A stretch of 41,235 nt of DNA from Avichristensenella sp031549105 (lineage in GTDB: Bacteria > Bacillota > Clostridia > Christensenellales > Aristaeellaceae). Below, piece by piece: positions 1-7,800 of the stretch. Each line of letters begins with the position of its first letter. The first letter of the stretch is position 1. A program made the position numbers and the translations under genes. The stretch lies in the NCBI GenBank assembly GCA_031549105.1, contig JAVBQK010000121.1:1-41235 (forward strand), given 5' to 3'. Below the pieces are notes generated by a model that saw nothing but the letters and a program-made list of their open reading frames with translations, was not told the DNA's origin and searched no databases.

Positions 1-148
1 AACTGACTCATAAACGGACGCAAGGTCCTCGGAGGGTTCCGTCAGGCCATTGCTCACTCATTCTAACAGCTTAGGCAACGAGATGGGCTCACTTCCGGCT
101 GGTTGCCGGATTTAAACCCAAATACATAGTAACAGGAGGGAATTGTTT
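1..148 (+). other. Structured leader upstream of the first ABC binding-protein gene
   Basis: This 148-nt leader holds no convincing gene. It contains ACGGA (14-18) pairing with TCCGT (38-42) around a small CCT-CGG-AGG hairpin (27-35), then GGCAAC (74-79) pairing with GTTGCC (102-107). It ends in a good ribosome binding site (GGAGG, 135-139). The stems suggest a folded 5' untranslated region, but I could not match it to a riboswitch class. The left part may belong to sequence outside the window. Confidence 0.35.
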
Positions 149-1120
149 ATGAAGAAAATGATCATCATCATCCTGTTTTCCGTTCTTGCGCTCTCCATGT
201 CTGTTGGCGCTCTGGCCGATGGCAAGGTAACCGTCTACGCGCCCAGCCCCGCGGGCCTCGCGGATAAGATTGCCGAAGGTTTCACCGCCGCTACCGGCAT
301 CGCTGTGGAGATGTTCCAGGGAACTACCGGCGAAATTCTCGCCCGGATGGAAGCCGAAGAGGCCAACCCGATCGTCGATGTGGTCATCCTTGCCTCCTGG
401 TCCGATGGCCTGTCGCTGAAGGCGGAGGACAAGCTGGTTTCCTACGTGCCCGCTGGCGCCGACAAGTTGAACACTGGCTGGGTGGATGCTGATTCGATGC
501 TGATCGGCTACTCCGCGTCCGCAGTGGGCGTCATCTACAACACCACGCTGTATGCCGAGTTGAACGCCGACTGGGCTGAGCTGGCCGACGCCGCGTATCA
601 GGACGACATCTGCATCCCCGATCCTGAGAAATCCGGCTCCTGCAAGGACTTCCTCGCGGGCTTCGTGACCGGCCTTGCGGATGGCCAGTCCATCCTGGAA
701 GCCTGGGCGAAGAACGGCATGACCGTGCCCGGTGCGAACAAGGCGGCGCTGGAAGCCGTGACCACGGGCGAGAAGGGCATCCTGATCGCTGGCGTCGACT
801 ACAACGCGTATGCCTCGATGGCCAAGGGCGAGCCGCTGAGCATCTACTACCCGGCGGGCGGCACGATCGTCAATCCGCGCCCCGCGATGATCGCTACCAC
901 CGCGCCTAACATGGAAAACGCGAAGCTGTTCATGGACTACCTGCTGTCCGATGAAGCGCAGCAGCTGGTTGCGGCGGCGTACCTGCTGCCCGGCGTCAGC
1001 GACATCGCTTGCGAAGGCCGCACCAACCTCGCGGACATCCCGCAGATTGAGACCGGCTGGGACGCGATGATGGAAGTCTCCACCCAGACGGCGCAGAACC
1101 TGCTGGCGCTGTGCAAGTAA
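149..1120 (+). CDS. ABC transporter extracellular substrate-binding protein, ferric/thiamine/phosphonate type
   Basis: This 323-residue secreted protein captures a small ligand outside the cell for an ABC importer. The N-terminus is a typical signal peptide: KK, a hydrophobic stretch and a likely cleavage after ALA at residue 23, with no lipobox cysteine. The mature part starts with KVTVYAPSP, then has GEILARMEAEEANPIVDVV and a C-terminal LFMDYLLSDEAQQLV. This is the pattern of the FbpA/AfuA-like family (family 1 periplasmic-type binding proteins), which bind ferric iron, thiamine or phosphonates. The ATG at 149 is preferred over an in-frame TTG at 143 because GGAGG lies 9 nt upstream. The permease gene follows after a 135-nt gap full of hairpins. 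The substrate cannot be told from sequence; classical tyrosine iron ligands are not obvious to me. Confidence 0.85.
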   Translation: MKKMIIIILFSVLALSMSVGALADGKVTVYAPSPAGLADKIAEGFTAATGIAVEMFQGTTGEILARMEAEEANPIVDVVILASWSDGLSLKAEDKLVSYVPAGADKLNTGWVDADSMLIGYSASAVGVIYNTTLYAELNADWAELADAAYQDDICIPDPEKSGSCKDFLAGFVTGLADGQSILEAWAKNGMTVPGANKAALEAVTTGEKGILIAGVDYNAYASMAKGEPLSIYYPAGGTIVNPRPAMIATTAPNMENAKLFMDYLLSDEAQQLVAAAYLLPGVSDIACEGRTNLADIPQIETGWDAMMEVSTQTAQNLLALCK

Positions 1121-1133
1121 GCGGGCCAAAATA

Positions 1134-1236
1134 CTACCCCGGTAGATGCGGCAGGCTGTTACGCCTCGCCGCATTTGCCGAATACGGCGCGAATTCGAAG
1201 ATATCGCGCCATAAAGGGATTTCGCGAGAAATCCCT
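1134..1236 (+). other. Array of four consecutive hairpins between binding-protein and permease genes
   Basis: Four inverted repeats are stacked head to tail. CTACC/GGTAG lies at 1134-1145. TGCGGC-AGGC pairs with GCCT-GCCGCA at 1147-1173, with a one-base bulge. GGCGCGA/TCGCGCC lies at 1186-1210. AGGGATTTC/GAAATCCCT lies at 1215-1236 with a GCGA (GNRA) tetraloop. No long T run follows. Such structures after a binding-protein gene often protect the upstream message or lower permease expression; that role is inferred here. Confidence 0.6.
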
Positions 1237-1255
1237 ACCGCTGAGAGAGGGCGTA

Positions 1256-2899
1256 ATGCATACGAAGAACCTTAAGATGCTGCTGCCCATCTGCCTGCTG
1301 GCGGTGCTGATCCTCTGCCCGCTGGTGATGATCTTCGCCAGGGCCTTCTCCGTGGAGGAAGGCTTTTTGACCATGATCACACAGCCAGAGAACGTCGCGG
1401 CGGTTTTCAATTCTCTCCTGCTGGGCCTGTGCGTGGTGGTGGGCGCTACGGTCATCGCGATGCCGCTGGCATTCCTGCTGGCCAGAACGAGCATCGGCCG
1501 GCACAAATGGCTGGACATCGTGCTGATGATCCCGTTCATGACGCCGCCGTACATCGCTTCGATGGGCTGGATTCTGTTCATGCAAAAGCGCGGGCTCTTT
1601 CAGCAGCTGTTCCCTTGGACGGGCACGTGGAGCCAGGGCTTTTTCTCCTTTTTTGGCCTCGTGCTGGTGATGAGCCTGCACGTCTTTCCCTTCATGATGA
1701 CGGTGCTCAAGAACGCGATGCTGAACATCCCGGCGTCGCTGGAGGAAAGCGGCGCGGTGTTCGGCGCGGGCTTCGGAAAGCGCATGCGCAAGATATTCCT
1801 GCCGCTGATCTCCGGCAACTACGCAATCGGCGCGCTGCTGGTGTTTGTCAAGACGCTGTCCGAATACGGAACGCCCGCGACGCTCGGCAAGCGCATTGGG
1901 TTTGAGGTGTTCACCACTTACATTCATCGCTATGCCACCACTGCGCCCATTGACTTTGGCAAGGCGGCGGGTCTTTCGGCGGTGTTGGTGGGCATCTGCA
2001 TGAGCGCGTGGTTCCTGCAGAGCTGGATTACCAGCCGCAGAACCTACAGGCTGATCGGCGGCAGAGGCACGCGCGTGAACGTGAAGGAGCTGACGGGCTG
2101 GAAGCGTGCGGCCGCGTGGGCATTTGTCGCGCTGGTGATCCTCGTCGCAATCGGCGTGCCGTATTTCTCGACCATCGCCACCTCCCTGATCAACCTGCGC
2201 GGCTACGGCCTACAGGCGGGCAACTTTACATTCCAGCATTATATTGACCTCTTTACCGAAAACGCGAAGGGTATATCCGCGCTGAAGAACAGCCTGCTGC
2301 TGGCGCTTGTCTCCGCAACGATCGCCGCGGTGCTCGGCACCTGCATCGTCTCCTGGGGGCGCAAGGCGGCCAAGGGCGTGCGGAAATCCGCCGAGGGCCT
2401 GGCGCTGCTGCCACAGATGCTGCCGGGCATCGTGCTGGTCATCGGTATCATGCTCTTCTGGAATGGCATCTATAAGGTGGTTCCATTGTACAACACCGCG
2501 GGCATCCTGGTGGTGGCGTATGTGGCGCTCTTCCTGCCCTATACCGTGCAGTACGTGCAGAATGCCTACACGCAGATCGGCGATAGCCTGGAGCAGGCGG
2601 GGCGCGTGTTCGGCGCGGGCCAGGGCTATGTGTTTCGGCGCATCACATTGCCGCTCATCTTCCGGGGCATCCTAAGCGGCTGGATGATGACATTCATCAT
2701 TTCGTTCCGCGAGCTGGTGACCGCCAGCCTGATCGCCCCGCCCAACATGCTGGTGGTTTCCACCTACATCATGCGGGAGTTCGAGCAGGGCAGCGTGTCG
2801 GTGGGCATGGCGATGGCGGTGATCTGCGTGCTGATCTCCACCACGTCGCTGCTGCTGATCAACCGGTATGTGGATAGGCAGAAAGGCGGCACGGCATGA
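1256..2899 (+). CDS. Iron(III)/thiamine-type ABC transporter permease (fused FbpB-like)
   Basis: This is an integral membrane permease of 547 residues with two homologous halves, each carrying a binding-protein-dependent transport domain. The first EAA-like loop is near ESGAVFGAGFGKRMRKIFLPL and the second near QAGRVFGAGQGYVFRRITLPL. The duplicated, single-chain layout is typical of the FbpB/AfuB class, in which one polypeptide forms the whole channel. The ATG at 1256 is chosen because AGAGG sits just upstream and hydrophobic helix 1 follows directly; a longer in-frame start at 1175 would run through the hairpin array. The last codons overlap the next gene by 4 bp (ATGA), implying translational coupling. 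No ATP-binding subunit is seen downstream; it may lie left of the window. Confidence 0.88.
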   Translation: MHTKNLKMLLPICLLAVLILCPLVMIFARAFSVEEGFLTMITQPENVAAVFNSLLLGLCVVVGATVIAMPLAFLLARTSIGRHKWLDIVLMIPFMTPPYIASMGWILFMQKRGLFQQLFPWTGTWSQGFFSFFGLVLVMSLHVFPFMMTVLKNAMLNIPASLEESGAVFGAGFGKRMRKIFLPLISGNYAIGALLVFVKTLSEYGTPATLGKRIGFEVFTTYIHRYATTAPIDFGKAAGLSAVLVGICMSAWFLQSWITSRRTYRLIGGRGTRVNVKELTGWKRAAAWAFVALVILVAIGVPYFSTIATSLINLRGYGLQAGNFTFQHYIDLFTENAKGISALKNSLLLALVSATIAAVLGTCIVSWGRKAAKGVRKSAEGLALLPQMLPGIVLVIGIMLFWNGIYKVVPLYNTAGILVVAYVALFLPYTVQYVQNAYTQIGDSLEQAGRVFGAGQGYVFRRITLPLIFRGILSGWMMTFIISFRELVTASLIAPPNMLVVSTYIMREFEQGSVSVGMAMAVICVLISTTSLLLINRYVDRQKGGTA

Positions 2900-3969
2900 G
2901 GCTGATTCTTGCGGGCGGCATGGGCGAACATGGGCGCAGCTGCTTCTATGCGGAAGGGAGCAGCGCGGCGTACATCGTGGACTGCGGCATAATGGCCGGC
3001 GACCCATCGCCCTACCCGCACCTCGCGCCTGAACAGATACAGCGGGCGCAGGTCTTGTTCCTGACGCACTCGCACAAGGACCATACAGGCGCGCTGGGCT
3101 GGATAATCCAAAACGGATTCCGCGGCGTGGTCGTCGCGTCCGAAGAAACGTTCGCGCAACTTGGGCAGGATATTCCCGGAAAGTGCCCACTGGAGCGGCT
3201 TGTCGGGGGACGGCTACCCGCATGCTGTGCGGGGCTTTCCGTGCAGTGGGGGCGCACGGGCCACTGCGCCGGGTCGGTGTGGTACCGCGTGACGGGAGAC
3301 GGAAGGACGCTGCTCTTTAGCGGCGACTATATCGAAGGCGGCCTGTGCTATGCCTGCGACCCGATGGAAGGTCTGCATGTGGATGCCGCCGTACTGGATA
3401 GTGCCTATGGAAGCGATCCGCGCACACCGGAAACGATGCGGGAAGAGTTCCTCGCGCAGCTTAACCCCAACACCCCCACACTGCTGCCCGTGCCCAAATA
3501 CGGCCGCGGCCTAGAGATGGCGCTGCTGATCCATCAGCGGTTCCCAGATGCGCCGCTTTACGGAGACGCGCACTTTCAGCAAGAAATCACAGGTACGCAG
3601 CGTATTGCGCGCTGGCTCCAGGATGGTATGGGCGCCCCATTATCTGAACTGCCTGTTTCGCCTATGCCTTCAAAAGCCGAGCAGCCCGGCTTTTACTTCC
3701 TCAGTGCGCCCCAACTCGATAAACCTGAAGAAAAAGCACTAGCCGAACAAACCCTCCAAGCAGGCGGACAGATCATCCTAACAGGCAACACAAACAAAGG
3801 GAGCGGAAGCGAGCGCCTCCTAAACGAGGGAAAAGCCCGCATGCAACGCTTCCCCGTACACCTGACAAACACCGGCCGCATAGCATTAGAGGCACGAAAC
3901 CACTTCGCCATCGTCATACCCTACCACTCGTCAGAACACCCCGCGCCCAACGCAAAACTCATAATCTAA
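2896..3969 (+). CDS. Metallo-beta-lactamase-fold hydrolase, beta-CASP/RNase-like
   Basis: This 357-residue predicted cytoplasmic metallohydrolase has the zinc-binding motif HSHKDH at residues 58-63, a further histidine in GHCAG (123) and the aspartate of SGDY (144). The later LDSAYG and VPKYGRGLEMALL segments resemble the beta-CASP insert of RNA- or DNA-processing members, and a terminal PYHSSEH could supply the last histidine ligand. It overlaps the permease gene by 4 bp, so it is translated with the transporter, in the place where an ATPase gene would be expected. The physiological substrate is unknown. Its last third (from about 3700) is richer in A and C, with codons such as CTA, ACA and AAA, unlike the first two thirds. 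This could reflect recombination. Confidence 0.75.
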   Translation: MRLILAGGMGEHGRSCFYAEGSSAAYIVDCGIMAGDPSPYPHLAPEQIQRAQVLFLTHSHKDHTGALGWIIQNGFRGVVVASEETFAQLGQDIPGKCPLERLVGGRLPACCAGLSVQWGRTGHCAGSVWYRVTGDGRTLLFSGDYIEGGLCYACDPMEGLHVDAAVLDSAYGSDPRTPETMREEFLAQLNPNTPTLLPVPKYGRGLEMALLIHQRFPDAPLYGDAHFQQEITGTQRIARWLQDGMGAPLSELPVSPMPSKAEQPGFYFLSAPQLDKPEEKALAEQTLQAGGQIILTGNTNKGSGSERLLNEGKARMQRFPVHLTNTGRIALEARNHFAIVIPYHSSEHPAPNAKLII

Positions 3970-3978
3970 AAACCCTAA

Positions 3979-4061
3979 CCCGCCGTGAGGCGAAATGTTG
4001 GGTTTCCAAAGGGCAAGGCCCTTTGGTAGGGGGTCCAGGGGGACAAAGTCCCCCTGGCGTC
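3979..4061 (-). repeat. Three-hairpin intergenic element, copy A
   Basis: Read on the minus strand it starts 10 nt after the stop of the kinase gene. It runs through stem CCAGGGGGAC/GTCCCCCTGG (4035-4057), stem CCAAAGGG/CCCTTTGG (4006-4026) and CGCC-TCAC-GGCG (3981-3992, shown as minus strand). It shares the AAACCCAACATTTCGCC core with copies at 10061 and 19943. Its first stem differs in sequence from the other copies while pairing is preserved. Confidence 0.8.
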
Positions 4062-4071
4062 TCCTCTCCCG

Positions 4072-5871
4072 TCACCCCCGTAAAACCCGGACCGTCTCGT
4101 CCTCGTCCTCGGTTAAAACCAGCGGCAACAAAAGCCACACCATGGTGCCGACGCCGGGCTTGCTGTAGATGGAGAGGCCGTACGCATCTCCGTAGATCAT
4201 CTGGATTCGGCTGTTGGTGTTGACCAGCCCGATGTGCTGCTCCACATAGGCTTCGCCTGAGTGTAGACGCTCACGGAGCGCGGCAAGCTCTTCGGCCGCG
4301 ATGCCCACGCCGTTGTCAATGATTTGGATGTTGAGGCGGGAATCCCGGGCGAAGACACGCACCTGTACCGTGAGCACGGCGGCAGCGCCCTGGAATCCGT
4401 GCTGGAAGCAGTTTTCAACGATCGGTTGGACCATGAACTTCAGCACCCGCGCCGCTTCCAGGCCCGCGTCTACCTGCCAGGTTAGGCCGCCAAAGTGTTC
4501 GTAGCGAATCCGCTGAATCTCGATATAGCAATCGACAATGTCGATCTCCTGCCGCATCAGCACGCTGTGCAGCGTATCGGCCAGCGAATAGCGCAGTATC
4601 TTGGACAGATTCTCGACCACCCCGGAGGCCGCGTTAGGCCCATTGGTCAGGCCGATGATCTTCCAGTGGATGATCTCCAGCGTGTTGCTGAGAAAATGCG
4701 GCCGTATCTGCGTGCGCAGCGCCATGAACTCTAGCGCCTGCAAACGGTAGTTCTTTTCCGCCAGCTGCAGGTTGAGCGAATCATTGCTCATGAAGATGTT
4801 GTTGATGCGCTCGATTACGTAGCCGTAGATATCCTGCGGCGGGCGCTCGGCAACAGGCAGCGGCTCGCGTCGGTTCGCCATCTCGAATGTGGATACGACC
4901 TTGTTGATGCCGCGCACATTGGCCCGCGTCATCTGCATCGCCATGAAGGCGCCGAGCACCACGCTGGCCAGAATTAGCGCGAGCGCGGAATTGCGGATGG
5001 TATCCGGCAGATGGTAGACGGTATCCCGGTCAATGATGGAGACATAGCGCCAGCCGGGGTAACGAGCAGACTCCTCCTTGTGAACGATGCAGGTTCGCCG
5101 CCCGATCTCTGTCTCGAAACTATCTTCTTCCCGCGCGAGGAGTGCGGCAAACGACACCGTATCCTCTCCCGGATTGCCGGTGTTGGTGAAGAGCATTTCG
5201 CCGCTGTCATCAAAGACGTAAAAGCGCCCGTCCGGCACGATGGTGCGGATGGTGGTGTTCACTTTGCCAATATCGATGTTCAGCACAATGATGCCGTCGG
5301 GCAGCCGCGCAGAGGCCGCTTTGCGGAATACGGACAGGGTGTTGAGCGGGCGCGGGTCTGCCGTGTACCGCGGAACGTACCGGTGCAGGTTCCAGATCAG
5401 CTTGTCCGCGTTCTCCTGGTAAGCCGTAAACCATGCCTGGTCCGCCATTGAGGGCAGATAACTCAGGCCCGACAGCGAATTGATGAGGTACCCGTTTTCG
5501 TTTGGCAGATAGATGTAGATGGAATGGATGTGCTGATTGGAGTTCGCCACGGCAAACAGCATCTGTACGATAGCGGAAACCGTGTCATACGCGCTGCTGG
5601 ACAGGTCGCCGCTGGAATCATTCAGCGCAAGGTAGAGCTTCTGCATGATGCCGGGGCGCATGCTCAGGTTCAGGCTGATTGCCTGCAGCTGGGTCAGCAC
5701 CGCGTCGACATTGTCGATGGATGCGCGGAACATAAAGTCCTGCTGGGCCTCCATGTTGCGGGCGACATCCTGCGTGGTGAGGACGAGCGAAAGGCCACCC
5801 AGCAGTACCAACGGCACCAGCAGCATCGCCAGGAACTTGACATAGTTGCGCAGGAACAACCGCCGGGTCAT
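4072..5871 (-). CDS. YesM-type sensor histidine kinase
   Basis: This 599-residue membrane kinase is the sensor of the two-component pair that faces the sugar ABC operon. It has a transmembrane helix near residues 9-31, a large extracytoplasmic sensor region (about 32-290) and a second helix near 292-315. A HAMP-like linker follows, then the His_kinase box with phospho-acceptor H392 in IRPHFLSN. The C-terminal ATPase domain has the N box (PIVENCFQHGF) and a G box (DNGVGI). The ATG at 5871 overlaps the regulator's stop by 4 bp; a longer reading to 5922 would run inside the regulator gene. Kinases of this class usually sense extracellular oligosaccharides, or their binding proteins, and control adjacent sugar transporter genes. 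Here that means the divergent operon starting at 6892. Confidence 0.88.
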   Translation of the reverse strand: MTRRLFLRNYVKFLAMLLVPLVLLGGLSLVLTTQDVARNMEAQQDFMFRASIDNVDAVLTQLQAISLNLSMRPGIMQKLYLALNDSSGDLSSSAYDTVSAIVQMLFAVANSNQHIHSIYIYLPNENGYLINSLSGLSYLPSMADQAWFTAYQENADKLIWNLHRYVPRYTADPRPLNTLSVFRKAASARLPDGIIVLNIDIGKVNTTIRTIVPDGRFYVFDDSGEMLFTNTGNPGEDTVSFAALLAREEDSFETEIGRRTCIVHKEESARYPGWRYVSIIDRDTVYHLPDTIRNSALALILASVVLGAFMAMQMTRANVRGINKVVSTFEMANRREPLPVAERPPQDIYGYVIERINNIFMSNDSLNLQLAEKNYRLQALEFMALRTQIRPHFLSNTLEIIHWKIIGLTNGPNAASGVVENLSKILRYSLADTLHSVLMRQEIDIVDCYIEIQRIRYEHFGGLTWQVDAGLEAARVLKFMVQPIVENCFQHGFQGAAAVLTVQVRVFARDSRLNIQIIDNGVGIAAEELAALRERLHSGEAYVEQHIGLVNTNSRIQMIYGDAYGLSIYSKPGVGTMVWLLLPLVLTEDEDETVRVLRG

Positions 5872-6641
5872 GGCTGCATCTCCTTCGGTTGGGGCGGGGC
5901 CGAAATTCCCATCCGGCGGCATTCCTTGGGCGTGATCTCAAAGAACAGCTTAAACGCGCGCGCAAAGTTGTTCGCGTTCTTGTAGCCGATGGCAAGGCCC
6001 ACCTCGTACACCCGGTTGTCTGGTTCTTGCAGCATTCGCCACGCCTGGCGCATCTTTACCCCGGATACATAATCAATGAACTTCTCGCCCGCGTGCTGAC
6101 GAAACAGGCTGGAGAGGTAATGCGGGTTGAGTCCCACATGCTCCGCCGCGGATTCGAGCGTCACCCGCTGGTAATTGGCCTCGACATACTGCTTGACGCG
6201 GGCGATGATCTTTTCATAGTAGCCTTCCTGCGGCCCGGGGTCTTCGCGAGGGTCCGCCAATGCCCGGGTTTTTTCATAACGAATCTTGGTAAATACGTCA
6301 AATATCTCCTGGTACACGGTGGGCTTGACAAGGTAGAACTTAACGCCGAACTCGATGGCTTTCTTCGCGTACTCAAAATCCTCGTATGCGCTGAGGAATA
6401 CCACGGTGGTGCGCGGATAGCGCGCCGCTACCTCCTGCGCTACGTCAATGCCGGTAACCTTTGGCATGCGGATGTCGGTGATCATCACGTCCACCGGCGC
6501 CTGGGCGAGGTACGCCAGTGCCTCCGCGCCGTCGCCGCACACCTGCACCACCTCGTAGCCAATCTCCCGCCAGGGGATGTAGTTGGCAAGGCCGGTGCGG
6601 ATTTCCTTTTCATCATCGACAATGACGAGTTTGAGCAGCAC
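5868..6641 (-). CDS. AraC-type response regulator (YesN-like, short form)
   Basis: This 257-residue DNA-binding regulator has a receiver domain (acidic pair D9/D10, phospho-acceptor D56 in TDIRMP, lysine K106 in YLVKPT). A short linker leads to two AraC-type helix-turn-helix units at about 160-255, ending in GYKNANNFARAFKLFF and the usual ITPKECRR. It lacks the long middle region found in many YesN proteins, which reach about 500 residues. The start is GTG at 6641, with GGAGG about 9 nt upstream. It is co-transcribed with the YesM-like kinase, from a strong promoter at 6668-6695 that carries a cre-like site. It probably activates the divergent sugar transporter operon; direct repeats at 6735-6784 are a candidate binding site. 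Confidence 0.9.
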   Translation of the reverse strand: MLLKLVIVDDEKEIRTGLANYIPWREIGYEVVQVCGDGAEALAYLAQAPVDVMITDIRMPKVTGIDVAQEVAARYPRTTVVFLSAYEDFEYAKKAIEFGVKFYLVKPTVYQEIFDVFTKIRYEKTRALADPREDPGPQEGYYEKIIARVKQYVEANYQRVTLESAAEHVGLNPHYLSSLFRQHAGEKFIDYVSGVKMRQAWRMLQEPDNRVYEVGLAIGYKNANNFARAFKLFFEITPKECRRMGISAPPQPKEMQP

Positions 6642-6667
6642 GCGTGTTCGCCTCCCTTGATGGGTTC

Positions 6668-6695
6668 AGTATAGCATGGTGAAGGGGGATTGCAA
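6668..6695 (-). promoter_or_regulatory. Sigma-A promoter of the two-component operon
   Basis: On the minus strand, TTGCAA (-35, 6690-6695) is followed after 16 bp by TATACT (-10, 6668-6673). An extended TGC sits directly before the -10. This places the transcript start about 20 nt before the GTG of the response regulator. Confidence 0.7.
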
Positions 6696-6704
6696 GCGTT
6701 TCCC
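6690..6704 (+). promoter_or_regulatory. Candidate cre (CcpA) site over the -35 of the two-component promoter
   Basis: TTGCAAGCGTTTCCC matches 14 of 15 positions of the published cre consensus WTGNAANCGNWNNCW; only the last base differs. It overlaps the -35 hexamer of the minus-strand promoter, where CcpA binding would block transcription. Repression of the regulator by preferred sugars is the expected outcome, but this is inferred. Confidence 0.5.
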
Positions 6705-6734
6705 GTCTTGAGATGCCTGCAAAACATGAAGAAA

Positions 6735-6784
6735 AGATACGAAATGTAAAATAGATACAAAATGCAAATAATAGATAGAAAAAC
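6735..6784 (+). promoter_or_regulatory. Direct repeats, candidate operator for the AraC-type regulator
   Basis: AGATACGAAATGTAAA (from 6735) and AGATACAAAATGCAAA (from 6753) match at 14 of 16 bases with an 18-bp period. A weaker third unit starts AGATAG at 6773. The repeats lie in an AT-rich stretch between the divergent promoters. AraC-family dimers typically read direct repeats of this size, so this is a plausible target of the adjacent regulator. Confidence 0.5.
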
Positions 6785-6831
6785 GCCGAAAGTTGAACAA
6801 AAAAGAATGAATATAGAATGCAGGCTCTCTA

Positions 6832-6859
6832 TTCGATCCACTGCGGACTATGGTACACT
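6832..6859 (+). promoter_or_regulatory. Promoter of the sugar ABC operon
   Basis: TGGTACACT (6851-6859) forms an extended -10 (TGn then TACACT). The -35 (TTCGAT, 6832-6837, spacing 16) is poor, as expected of an activator-dependent promoter. The transcript would start near 6866, shortly before the GAGGGG ribosome binding site. Confidence 0.5.
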
Positions 6860-6891
6860 AATGGCACCATAAGAAGCAGGGAGGGGTAAAT

Positions 6892-7800
6892 GTGCAGCGC
6901 ATCCAGGCTTCCAAGGGGCTGCGCACCGGCCGCTGGAATGGGCTGATCTGCATTCTGCCGTGGTTAATCGGCTTTCTGGCATTCCAGCTGTACCCGCTCG
7001 TTTCGTCGTTTGTCTACTCGTTTACCGATTATACGATTGGCAAGCCGCTGAACTTCGTCGGGCTATCCAATTACATCGAGATGTTTACCGCGGACCGAAA
7101 TTATTTCAAGTCCGTATCCGTCACCCTTACCTATGTACTCATCTCTGTGCCGCTCAAGCTCGCCTTCTCGCTGATGATTGCGATGATCCTGAACATGCAT
7201 ATGAAGGGACTTACCTTCTTCCGCACGACATATTACCTGCCGTCCATCCTGGGCAGTAGCGTGGGCATCGCGGTGCTGTGGCGCTCGCTGTTCAACCGCC
7301 AGGGGCTGGTCAACAGCCTGCTGAAGATGATCAGCATCAAGCCCATCGACTTTCTGGGCAGTCCGGACATCGCGCTGTATACGGTCAGCCTCTTGTCGAT
7401 ATGGCAGTTCGGATCATCGATGGTCATCTTCCTCTCGGCGCTCAAGCAGGTGCCGCAACAGCTACTGGAAGCAGCACAGATTGACGGCGCGAACAAGGTG
7501 CAGGTGTTCTTCCGCATCACGCTGCCGATGATCTCTTCCATGATTTTCTTCAACCTGATTATGCAGACGGTGCTGGCGTTCCAGCAGTTCAACTCGCCGT
7601 ATCTCATTACTGGCGGCGGGCCGCTGAAGGCGACGTACCTGTACGGCCTGATGATGTATGAAAACGCGTTTACGTTCCACAGGATGGGCTACGCCTGCGC
7701 GCAGTCGTGGGTGCTCTTTGCGGCGGTGGTCGTGCTGACGGGGCTGGTGTTCAAGTCCTCGCCGTACTGGACGTACTACCAGGACGGAGGCAAGCCATGA
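6892..7800 (+). CDS. Sugar ABC transporter permease (MalF/UgpA/LplB-type)
   Basis: This 302-residue inner-membrane protein has about six hydrophobic segments and forms one half of the translocation channel for an oligosaccharide importer. Residues 14-35 form the first helix (ICILPWLIGFLAFQLYPL), and the EAA loop EAAQIDGANKVQVFFRITLP, which contacts the ATPase, lies near residue 196. The start is GTG at 6892 behind GGGAGGGG; the ATG at 6890 is in another frame. The stop overlaps the next permease start by 4 bp (ATGA). No ATP-binding gene is present in this operon, as is usual for transporters that share a common MsmX-type ATPase encoded elsewhere. It is divergent from its presumed two-component regulators. 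Confidence 0.92.
   Translation: MQRIQASKGLRTGRWNGLICILPWLIGFLAFQLYPLVSSFVYSFTDYTIGKPLNFVGLSNYIEMFTADRNYFKSVSVTLTYVLISVPLKLAFSLMIAMILNMHMKGLTFFRTTYYLPSILGSSVGIAVLWRSLFNRQGLVNSLLKMISIKPIDFLGSPDIALYTVSLLSIWQFGSSMVIFLSALKQVPQQLLEAAQIDGANKVQVFFRITLPMISSMIFFNLIMQTVLAFQQFNSPYLITGGGPLKATYLYGLMMYENAFTFHRMGYACAQSWVLFAAVVVLTGLVFKSSPYWTYYQDGGKP

Noticed and set aside
89..1174. A 361-codon minus-strand open frame opposite the first binding-protein gene
   Set aside because: It is a composition-driven shadow frame; the plus-strand gene has a signal peptide, ribosome binding site and family motifs.
1237..1258. CTGAGA motif before the permease start, reminiscent of a thiamine (TPP) riboswitch
   Set aside because: The rest of the TPP fold, including the CCTGAT-type element, is absent, and coding sequence follows directly.
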